Assembly (NCBI RefSeq): GCF_029029505.1
Contig: NZ_JAKJSD010000026.1
Span: forward strand, 1 to 39,769
From: Ancylomarina sp. DW003
Lineage (GTDB): Bacteria; Bacteroidota; Bacteroidia; Bacteroidales; Marinifilaceae
Direction of reading: 5' to 3'
DNA: 39,769 nt
The notes under the pieces are model-generated. The model did not search any database, was not told the origin of the DNA, and worked only from the letters and a program-made list of their open reading frames with translations. This document shows positions 27,931 through 34,298 of this stretch, in pieces. Each line of letters opens with the position of its first letter. Position 1 is the first letter of the stretch. A program made the position numbers and the translations under genes.

Positions 27931-28084
27931 TATAAAAATGTGTTCACGAGCTTCGCTACGTTACGGTTCCCTTTTAGGGAAAGATTGGAGAACAAAACTT
28001 AGAATATTAATTCAAAACTTTGTTTTTCTTTCTCCACTTTTAGGGGAATCCGATGGATCACGAACACATTAATTAATTTTTATA
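27931..28084. repeat. Foldback (imperfect palindromic) element between adaptor and pump genes
   Basis: The 154-bp stretch reads as one large imperfect palindrome. TATAAAAAT (27931-27939) pairs with ATTTTTATA (28076-28084), and AATGTGTTC (27937-27945) with GAACACATT (28062-28070). Inside, the GGTTCCC and TGGAGA-AAAC type segments also have rough partners on the other arm. No coding content is convincing and no clear target-site duplication was seen. It may be a MITE-like insertion or a large RNA hairpin in the operon. The rest of the 404-bp gap (27756-28159) holds the operator candidate and otherwise nothing recognised. Confidence 0.45.
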
Positions 28085-28159
28085 ATGTGAGTAAATGTCC
28101 GTAGGACAGAGGGGTATTTAAATGTTTTATGAACAAACCTTGTATTCATAATTCAAAAC

Positions 28160-29683
28160 CTAGTGCTCGTGCCCATGTGCGGGTAATGCACCAGCCAGAG
28201 AAGCCAACTTCACAAAATAAACACCCTTGTTTACCACGCGATCGCCTTCTTTTAAACCGCTTAAGATTTCAATCTCTTTCCCATTGTCCGAGCCTATGGT
28301 CACAAAACGTTTTTCGTAACTTTCTCCTTCGGTTTGAACGAATACATAGAAAATAGATTGATCTTCTAAGACAGCCGATTTGCTTACACTTAAAACCTGA
28401 CGTGTACTTTCCGATTTTAAATATACATCGACATAAGAACCCATATACAGTTCTGGAATCTTATTGATTTCGAAGTAAACAGGAGTTGTGTAATCATCTT
28501 CGTGGATATCACGTCCGTAGGCAATTAGTTTACCACCAAGCTCATCGGTATTATAAATTTCATCACGATAAGGCAACTTGAAGTTTGCAGAATGTATTTT
28601 TGATAACTGTGTTAAATGTTTCTGATACAAATCAGCCTTAAGAATTAGACTTGAATTGCGATCTACAATTCCTACAACTTGCCCCTTTTCAACGTATTCG
28701 CCTTCTTTTACGAACACATTACAGATATAACCTGTAGCCGGTGAGGCAACTTTAATACCATCGGTACTGTAATCTTTCGAAATCAATTGGAAATTAATCT
28801 CCGCTTTTTCGAAATTAGCTTTTGCTTGATTGTATTCTCTTTCTGATATGATCTGATCGGAACGTAAAGCTTCTGCTCTTTGGAAATCAGCCTTTGTTTT
28901 TTCAAACTCAGAGCGTGCACTAATAAAACGACTGGTTAAAGAGTTATCTGATAGACCGTTTCCTGAAATATAGAAGATAGGCTCATTTTTCTTGACAAGC
29001 TTGCCATTTACAATATCTGATGATGGCACACGGATAATACCACTGGATTGTGCCGAAATACGAATTTCGCTATTGCTAGACGCAATCAGTTCTCCGGTTG
29101 TTTTTATCACTTTGTGAAAAATACCATATTTTACTTTTTCAGTACCAAAATCAATTTTCCAGGCTTGTTCCTTTAGAAACTTAGTCTGATTTTCCTTTTG
29201 CTGAGCTGCAATGGCCTTAGTAGCTTCCGCTTCACTTTTATAAACTTCGATGTTTTTAGCTACAAAGCGTTCCTTACCAAATTTAGAATCCACATCGAAA
29301 ACAAGTGTATATAAACCTGCTGCTTTAGGCTTTAAACTTGGCGTAAAGATTCCAGGCGAACTTGGTGTATCAACTGATTTACGAATACCACTGCCATTTT
29401 TTATCAAAGAAACAGTAAGCTTTCCTTCCGCATAAGGTTTGTATGTATCTAAGCGTGTTAAATGTGTCAGGAACTTAGAAACCTGACCGGCAATCAAGGG
29501 ATGAAATTCAGCAAATACTTCGGTATCGTCCGAAAAGATGCTTACTGTTTGATTCGTGTGTTCTGCATGAGCTGCACCTCCTGAAACTTCATCGTGTGAG
29601 TGCCCGTGCCCCGATTGGGGAGATGGCTTGCAAGCCATCACTGAAAGGGATAGCCCGAGCGCTATTAAATATATTTTAGTCAT
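28160..29683 (-). CDS. CusB/HlyD-type periplasmic adaptor with His-rich ends
   Basis: A 507-residue membrane-fusion lipoprotein (lipobox VMAC, C18). Directly after the lipid anchor comes a His-rich segment (GHGHSHDEV through HAEH, about 25-43), and the chain ends with HGHEH. The middle has an added N-terminal beta domain (about 45-150), then the barrel-sandwich/lipoyl halves (IRISAQSSGIIRV and VASPATGYICNVFVKEG). An alpha-hairpin (FEKTKADFQRAEALRSD) and the membrane-proximal beta domain (VTIGSDNGKEIEILSGLKEGDRV) complete it. It links the inner-membrane pump to the outer channel. The His clusters suggest periplasmic metal capture. It is first of the three pump genes. Confidence 0.9.
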   Translation of the reverse strand: MTKIYLIALGLSLSVMACKPSPQSGHGHSHDEVSGGAAHAEHTNQTVSIFSDDTEVFAEFHPLIAGQVSKFLTHLTRLDTYKPYAEGKLTVSLIKNGSGIRKSVDTPSSPGIFTPSLKPKAAGLYTLVFDVDSKFGKERFVAKNIEVYKSEAEATKAIAAQQKENQTKFLKEQAWKIDFGTEKVKYGIFHKVIKTTGELIASSNSEIRISAQSSGIIRVPSSDIVNGKLVKKNEPIFYISGNGLSDNSLTSRFISARSEFEKTKADFQRAEALRSDQIISEREYNQAKANFEKAEINFQLISKDYSTDGIKVASPATGYICNVFVKEGEYVEKGQVVGIVDRNSSLILKADLYQKHLTQLSKIHSANFKLPYRDEIYNTDELGGKLIAYGRDIHEDDYTTPVYFEINKIPELYMGSYVDVYLKSESTRQVLSVSKSAVLEDQSIFYVFVQTEGESYEKRFVTIGSDNGKEIEILSGLKEGDRVVNKGVYFVKLASLAGALPAHGHEH

Positions 29684-29825
29684 TGTATGAGATCTTTATG
29701 ATATTGCGGCTGAGATTAGTCTTTCTTTTAGCAAAGACTAAAAACCAATTCGTTTTATTTTGGTTTATTGATAATTACCAGGGTATAAGAGTAGGGAAGG
29801 CTAGTAGCCGCCCCTAATCTAATTT

Positions 29826-30098
29826 CTAATGCTTATGATCGCCATCATGATCATGCTTGTGGTCATGATCATGACCTTCATGCTCATTATGAGTTTTAGA
29901 AGAGTCGGCATCAAGCTTAAATTCTTCCTGCTGATGATCGTGTCCGTCGCACTCATGATCATGCCCTTCGTGGTCGTGCTCCTCATGACTATGCCCGTCA
30001 TGCTGGTGTGCTTCTTCTTTTTTAGCTTTTTTACTTGTGTTATTACACGAGGTAAATGCTAAACCACAAATGGCTAAAGCAAACAATACTTTTTTCAT
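29826..30098 (-). CDS. Small His-rich metal-binding lipoprotein
   Basis: A 90-residue lipoprotein counted from the ATG at 30098, chosen because it gives a signal peptide with lipobox FTSC (C18); a longer reading upstream is possible but unlikely. After C18 comes a lysine-rich linker, then clusters of His with Asp/Glu (HQHDGHSHEEHDHEGHDH and, at the end, HEGHDHDHKHDHDGDHKH). It probably binds or buffers transition metals at the periplasmic face. It lies 142 bp before the adaptor gene on the same strand. A degraded second copy lies near 32,476-32,580. Confidence 0.75.
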   Translation of the reverse strand: MKKVLFALAICGLAFTSCNNTSKKAKKEEAHQHDGHSHEEHDHEGHDHECDGHDHQQEEFKLDADSSKTHNEHEGHDHDHKHDHDGDHKH

Positions 30099-30205
30099 GT
30101 GAGATGTTTGTTTTGAGATCATTCTATGACAGTGCATATACTGCAATCAGTACAAACACGGCATAAAACCATCTCTGATTGTTAGTAAAATAATTATCAA
30201 TAAAA

Positions 30206-30224
30206 GTTGTATGAGATATACAAC
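30206..30224. promoter_or_regulatory. Small inverted repeat upstream of the His-rich lipoprotein
   Basis: GTTGTAT (30206-30212) and ATACAAC (30218-30224) form a 7-bp inverted repeat with 5-nt spacer in the 243-bp gap before the His-rich lipoprotein gene. It may be an operator or a hairpin; evidence is limited to symmetry and position. Confidence 0.25.
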
Positions 30225-30341
30225 GGGGTATGCTCAGTGATCTACAAAATCAATCCTTCCGGAATGCTGATAGATAGCATTGAAAAAGCCATTCTAATTT
30301 ACTAAAAGTAAACAAAAATAAAACTGATTTTGTAAAATAGT

Positions 30342-30752
30342 TTAGACGCGTGGAGGCCCACGTAGCCCGGTCGATTCCCTGTAAGGTTCCGGGATAAGAT
30401 TGGAGTTTGATACATGGTATCGGACAGGCTCTTCTACATCCGAAGACAAAACTTTGTCCAGAATGATGTGTGCAAGATGAACCTGAAACTTAAAATTCTT
30501 GAAGAAACGCAAATTCACAAAAGAGCAACAGGTGCTTTCATTTGCTTTATGCGAATGAGATAAATGTTGCGATGTGGAATGTGAATGACAATGTGAAGTA
30601 TGTATGGCCTCGTGATGACTGTGAGACATCTTAACAAAACTTGCAGTCGTATTCGTATCGTGATGATGATGTGGAATAATATCATGAGCCAGCATTACCA
30701 GAATAGGTAAGACCAAAATTAGGCTCAATATTTTTTTATTCAACTTCTTCAT
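30342..30752 (-). CDS. Small His-rich membrane-anchored protein (metal-efflux associated)
   Basis: A 136-residue protein from the ATG at 30752 (an in-frame ATG three codons earlier exists). A single N-terminal hydrophobic segment (ILSLILVLPILVMLAHDII) is followed by His clusters (PHHHHD, MSHSHHEAIHTSHCHSHS, HLSHSHK) and a CC pair. The C-terminal half is ordinary and ends in a Pro/Arg-rich tail. Similar small His-rich proteins are often next to CusABC-like operons in Bacteroidota; I do not know a defined function. As the first gene of the minus-strand efflux locus it may deliver or sense metal. Confidence 0.65.
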   Translation of the reverse strand: MKKLNKKILSLILVLPILVMLAHDIIPHHHHDTNTTASFVKMSHSHHEAIHTSHCHSHSTSQHLSHSHKANESTCCSFVNLRFFKNFKFQVHLAHIILDKVLSSDVEEPVRYHVSNSNLIPEPYRESTGLRGPPRV

Positions 30753-30964
30753 AAAACACATTTATGTCTCAAAACTAAGTTATTATTATTTATATGCAAA
30801 CTACAAGATATGAAATAATGTTAATTCATTCAATTAGGCTTGATCTTTTTTCAACGGTTTTTCCTTGTTAATCAGTGGAATAGATGAGGTCTTGTGAGAA
30901 TTTAATTTTATCAAATAAAAATAAGACCTATGCTTCATTTGAATTGTTTAATTCTGTTTTTTCA

Positions 30965-31002
30965 TAAAAAAAGCCATCTCAAACTTATGTTCGGGATGGC
31001 TT
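30965..31002 (-). terminator. Terminator of the fimbrillin-like gene
   Basis: An 8-10 bp stem AAGCCATC/GATGGCTT (30971-30978 with 30995-31002, extendable by a G-T and a C-G pair). The A-run at 30965-30972 gives the minus-strand T-tract. It lies 14 bp past the stop codon. Confidence 0.8.
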
Positions 31003-31015
31003 CTTCTACTGTTAT

Positions 31016-32041
31016 CTAATCTTCATTGCAAAATGCTTGCCATGTGTCATCAGTTGTAATTCCAATACCATTTTCATTTTGTAAATCGGCATTAAAACTG
31101 ACACTGTAATAATGATTGGCTTTAAGCTTCATAGCAAAACTACTCGATTTAATTTCGGCCTGATCAAATACGCTAAGGTTTAAATTTCCATCTATTTCGT
31201 ATGCTTCTGAAGCACTAATTTTTGTATAGATATCACCGATGTTAAGCATGGTAAAAATCTTTTCGTCCTCATTAGAGACATTAAATACGATTTGTTCACC
31301 CTGAGCATCTGTAGATAGACTGGATTTAACAGAGTAGCCTTGTTGTAAATTTGTGATGTTATAAACTAACTTCACGCTAAGTCTTCTCAGGTCAATAGTC
31401 ATACCCGGATTCTGGTAATCAGCTGTAATATCTTTTTTGAAATACCAACGGTCACCGGGTCTCAGGTTAGCATCTTTAGTTGCGTATTCAATATTCTCAT
31501 CGGTTTGAGATGAAAGATCAACAAAATCGCAGATTGTATTTGTATTGGTCCAGTCGCTTACATTGGTGTGGATAAGACAATTGGCAATACTTTGATCTGC
31601 TCTGGTTTCTTCAACATTAAGACTGAAAGGCGCTCCATACTTTTTAAAACTTTCTCCCTGAACATCTGCAGTGAGAACATTTTCAGCTCCAATGACCAAA
31701 GTGGCTTCAATACTGTATTGTTTATCATGCTCCAAAGCCACTTCTAAGCTGTTATCGCCGGAGAATAAAAATGCTCCTGTAAAAAGACCACCTGCAACCT
31801 TCTGAGATGCATTATCTTTTATCTGGATGGCGTAAAGGTCGTTATCGCCTTGTCCAAACGGAGAGCTCTCTCTGGCTTTGGTCATACTACCTTCGTCAGT
31901 AACGCCATCCAGATCGATATTGATCTCAGCTATAAATGTTTTGCCGATAGGTTCGTGGTGTTCCTCTTTGTTACATGAGCTTAGCACAAGGGCACATACC
32001 CAAACACACAATAAAACTTTACTGTTTAAAACCTTTTTCAT
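31016..32041 (-). CDS. Fimbrillin-like (Mfa-like/FimB-like) lipoprotein
   Basis: A 341-residue lipoprotein (lipobox VLSSC, C23). The rest is beta-rich without enzyme motifs. The segment MTIDLRRLSVKLVYNITN (about 213-230) resembles the conserved middle of Bacteroidales fimbrillin/Mfa-like proteins, in which R-L-x-A/V-K-I/L is common. The last residues (TDDTWQAFCNED) are not a known sorting signal. A role in a surface pilus or as a lone surface antigen is possible; no other pilus gene is nearby. The call is tentative. Confidence 0.5.
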   Translation of the reverse strand: MKKVLNSKVLLCVWVCALVLSSCNKEEHHEPIGKTFIAEINIDLDGVTDEGSMTKARESSPFGQGDNDLYAIQIKDNASQKVAGGLFTGAFLFSGDNSLEVALEHDKQYSIEATLVIGAENVLTADVQGESFKKYGAPFSLNVEETRADQSIANCLIHTNVSDWTNTNTICDFVDLSSQTDENIEYATKDANLRPGDRWYFKKDITADYQNPGMTIDLRRLSVKLVYNITNLQQGYSVKSSLSTDAQGEQIVFNVSNEDEKIFTMLNIGDIYTKISASEAYEIDGNLNLSVFDQAEIKSSSFAMKLKANHYYSVSFNADLQNENGIGITTDDTWQAFCNED

Positions 32042-32415
32042 GTCTTTAGTTTTTGTTAATACTTTAAACTAAATATAATAAATTTTATTAAGTTTTAACC
32101 ATAGGTTCATAATTAAAATAAAACCTTTCTGACTTTAAAGTATATGTCATGCTAAGCAAGTACCTGTTGCCACAATACTATTATTAGGACATAAAGCTTT
32201 ATAGCCTGTAAGTGCTATAAAACTTGAATATCCGGAGGTGTGAACCAGAGAGTTTACTTATAAGTTAGAAAAGCCTGGGAGCTTGGGGAGGGAGGCTTAG
32301 AAACCTTGGGTTTTGAATTGCCTGATCCTAAAAATGGGGATATTAACCTGTGTTTGTTTTACTTAATGATAGGATTGTGCTAAATGTTTTTTTGATTTTC
32401 AGATCTTACTTCAGA
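32042..32415. other. Non-coding stretch upstream of the fimbrillin-like gene
   Basis: An AT-rich region of 374 bp with no convincing ORF. It presumably contains the promoter of the fimbrillin-like gene, but no clean TAnnTTTG was found. A G-rich patch around 32270-32330 (CTGGGAG, CTTGGGGAGGGAGG, CTTGGG) faintly resembles another at 33838-33870. Confidence 0.35.
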
Positions 32416-32634
32416 TATAAGAGAAGGGAGAGTTAGTAACCGACCCTATTCTAATTTCTAATGCTTATGCCGCCGTCATGCTGGTGTGCTTTTTCTTCTT
32501 TTTTTAGCTTTTTTGCTCGTGCTGTTGCACGAAGTAAATGCTAAACCACAAATGGCTAAAGAAAACACTACTTTTTTCATGTGAGATGTTTGTTTTGAGA
32601 TCATTCTGTAATCAGTGCAGACATGATATAAAAC
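32416..32634 (-). pseudogene. Decayed partial copy of the His-rich lipoprotein gene
   Basis: This block is a diverged copy of 29784-30174. The start region at 32580 encodes MKKVVFSLAICGLAFTSC, nearly the same signal peptide and lipobox. After the Lys-rich linker extra A residues (net +4) shift the frame, giving a stop at 32476 after 34 residues. In addition the whole His-rich core is deleted: sequence for the first HQHDG is joined to that for the final HKH and stop. About 50 bp downstream and 50 bp upstream also match the intact copy. It probably arose by duplication and then lost function. Confidence 0.8.
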
Positions 32635-32931
32635 TGATTTACAGGTAACTCAGGATAAGAATAGTTTTTTTTATTTAACATTTTTTAATAGAGAGCTATT
32701 TCTTTATTAGGATATTTAATTTTATACTTACATACTGTTTTATAAAACTAGGAAGAGGGTAGATTTCATGATTTAGCTAATTCTGAAATTATCCTTATGA
32801 ATGCTTATTTAAGTTGTTTTAAATGGGACATAAGCGCTGATTAAATAACTCGTTTGAAATAATAGCCTCTCAATATCTTAATGTGAAATTAAGAAATATG
32901 TGAAGTATTGTTGTATTCTAAATGTGATATT
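32635..32931. other. Non-coding stretch before the HU-like gene
   Basis: About 300 bp, AT-rich, with no ORF or RNA gene that I can support. It should contain the promoter of the HU-like gene; no clear consensus was found. Confidence 0.3.
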
Positions 32932-33624
32932 ATGGAATATTCATTAAACTTGAATTATTTAACCGCAAGCCCCGATGACTGTATCGCAAGGCCATCAACC
33001 ATAGGGGTTCTGACCAGAGAAGATCTGATACGCGAAATTTCTAAGGAAGGCACAGGTATAACGCCTTACGAAACCGAAAGTATTTTTAAGCGTTTGGAAA
33101 CGGTTATTGTCGATAGCCTTAAAAAAGGTTATGCGATTAATACACCACTTATAAACATTACGCCCAGCGTAACAGGGGTGTTCGAGAATTACGAAGATAG
33201 TTTTGATAAAAACCGTCATCACCTTCATTTTAAAATGAATTCGGGTGTTTTATTGAAACGTGCTGCAGAAGAAACAAAGATGCATAAGATCGACCGTAAA
33301 AAGGTCACGATTGATATCTTTAACTTTATTGATTATTTAAATACAGAAACGCCGGATAAGTTAAACCCGGGTTCTGTTGGGCAGTTAAATGGTAAACTCT
33401 TAAAACATGACCCATCAGATTTGAAGCAGGGCATTTTTCTTATTGCCGAAGATGCTACAGAAACACGTGTAACTGTGTATGCAACCAATACCAGCGGGAA
33501 ACAGATTTTTCAGGTTCCTACAACACTGGTGGCAGGGAATTATACGCTTGAACTACGTGCCTTTGTAAATAAGGGTAAGGTACTGCGTATTGGAAAACTG
33601 AATAAAACTCTGGTTGTTTCCTAG
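32932..33624 (+). CDS. HU/IHF-like DNA-binding protein with DUF4469 domain
   Basis: A 230-residue protein from the ATG at 32932 (MEYSLNLNYLTASPDDC); an ATG eight codons earlier is possible but less like the family. The N-terminal part (about 25-115) has the HU-like pattern: LTREDLIREIS, a helical ITPYETESIFKRLETVIVDSL and a beta arm region with VFENYEDSFD. The C-terminal part (about 130-230) is an Ig-like DUF4469 domain ending G-K-V-L-R-I-G. Such proteins are common in Bacteroidota and are thought to be chromosome- or DNA-associated; function is not established. It sits just upstream of the CRISPR-Cas locus, ended by its own terminator. Confidence 0.8.
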   Translation: MEYSLNLNYLTASPDDCIARPSTIGVLTREDLIREISKEGTGITPYETESIFKRLETVIVDSLKKGYAINTPLINITPSVTGVFENYEDSFDKNRHHLHFKMNSGVLLKRAAEETKMHKIDRKKVTIDIFNFIDYLNTETPDKLNPGSVGQLNGKLLKHDPSDLKQGIFLIAEDATETRVTVYATNTSGKQIFQVPTTLVAGNYTLELRAFVNKGKVLRIGKLNKTLVVS

Positions 33625-33644
33625 TAAGGGGAACAATTCTATTT

Positions 33645-33671
33645 AAAAGTCGGTTATTGCCGACTTTTTTT
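33645..33671 (+). terminator. Terminator of the HU-like gene
   Basis: A 9-bp stem AAAAGTCGG/CCGACTTTT (33645-33653 with 33660-33668) with 6-nt loop and T7 tract, 20 bp after the stop codon. It insulates the CRISPR-Cas locus on the left. Confidence 0.9.
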
Positions 33672-34069
33672 ATATCTGTACTTTTGTTATTTCTTCTTAG
33701 AGACCAATAAAAAATAAGAAGCCTAAACTCAGACCCAAAGAGGAGTGAGTCCATCTATGAAAGAACAGAATGATATGCCTGTATAGTCTGGATATTTCCG
33801 CCTCTGATGACTTGAATCTTTTATAGTAAAGGATTAGAGTCTCTGGGAGGAAGTGCTTGGAGACTTTGGGGCTTAATCATTCAGGTCTTTAGATCATGCC
33901 GTTTTATTAGCAGAGAATATTTAAGTTTCTTGTACAAGAGCAGTCTGATATATCTTTAGATTTAGTCTTGATTATCAAACTTTTCTATTTTGCTTAATAG
34001 TTAAAAATATGTTTGTAATTTAGTTTTCATAAATTAGCCATATTTAAATTTCATAATATGATTATGAAT
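33672..34069. other. Non-coding stretch between HU-like gene and tracrRNA region
   Basis: About 400 bp with no supported ORF, repeat array or RNA gene. No CRISPR repeats are seen here. The cas9 promoter may lie here or closer to the gene; it was not identified. Confidence 0.35.
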
Positions 34070-34133
34070 AGATATCTGAAAGAGTCAAGTATATAGAAAA
34101 GAACTGGTTAAAATCGCTTTAAATGTATTATTC
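34070..34133 (-). repeat. Decayed second copy of the tracrRNA 3' part
   Basis: Minus-strand sequence ACATTTAAAGCG-x2-TTTAACCAGT recurs here (34126 to about 34103) and in the tracrRNA (34214 to about 34191), an offset of 88 bp. Weaker likeness continues on both sides. In this copy the distal arm of the stem-loop has changed (CGCTTT to TTCTTTT), so the hairpin can no longer close well. No anti-repeat or nexus is present. It looks like a tandem duplication remnant. Confidence 0.6.
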
Positions 34134-34146
34134 ATGATATAATTTT

Positions 34147-34257
34147 AAAAAAAAGTTGCGTTCATGAAACATTAAGATACGAAGAAAGCGACTGGTTAAA
34201 GCCGCTTTAAATGTTTTCACAACGGAATAATCCTTATTGTGATTTGCTTACTGAATG
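34147..34257 (-). ncRNA. tracrRNA of the type II-C CRISPR-Cas system
   Basis: Read on the minus strand, an anti-repeat (AAGCAAATCACAAU, about 34252-34237) runs into AAUAAGG-AUUAU-UCCGUU (about 34240-34222). This matches the nexus of known tracrRNAs, including the AAUAAGG...UCCGUU core of the S. pyogenes RNA. A stem-loop follows, with AAAGCG/CGCUUU arms (34208-34203 with 34190-34185). About 30 nt further comes a T8 tract (34154-34147) that likely ends it. Predicted length is about 110 nt. The plus-strand equivalent of the anti-repeat (ATTGTGATTTGCTT) resembles the GTTGTGATTTGCTT start of Bacteroidota II-C repeats as I remember them; the first G would form a G-U pair. Confidence 0.82.
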
Positions 34258-34262
34258 TAATT

Positions 34263-34293
34263 CAAAAATAATAACAAAATATATAATATACAA
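34263..34293 (-). promoter_or_regulatory. Promoter of the tracrRNA, inside the cas9 leader
   Basis: On the minus strand TTG (34293-34291) is followed after 20 nt by TATTTTTG (34270-34263), a full TAnnTTTG match. Start of transcription is expected near 34257. The -33 element lies 5 bp upstream of the cas9 ATG, so the two transcription units start almost back to back. Confidence 0.6.
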
Positions 34294-34298
34294 GGGCT

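Noticed and set aside
27854..28072. A 72-codon plus-strand reading frame in the gap between adaptor and pump genes
   Set aside because: It lies inside the foldback element, has no recognisable motif or signal, and its composition looks non-coding.
29819..30062. Met/Ile/Val-rich frames on both strands over the His-rich lipoprotein gene
   Set aside because: They are out-of-frame readings of repeated CAT/GAT codons (His/Asp) and look like membrane proteins only by chance.
33672..34298. Possible short CRISPR array upstream of cas9
   Set aside because: Only one pair of similar segments 88 bp apart exists, with no regular spacer-repeat spacing; they fit a tracrRNA tail duplication instead.
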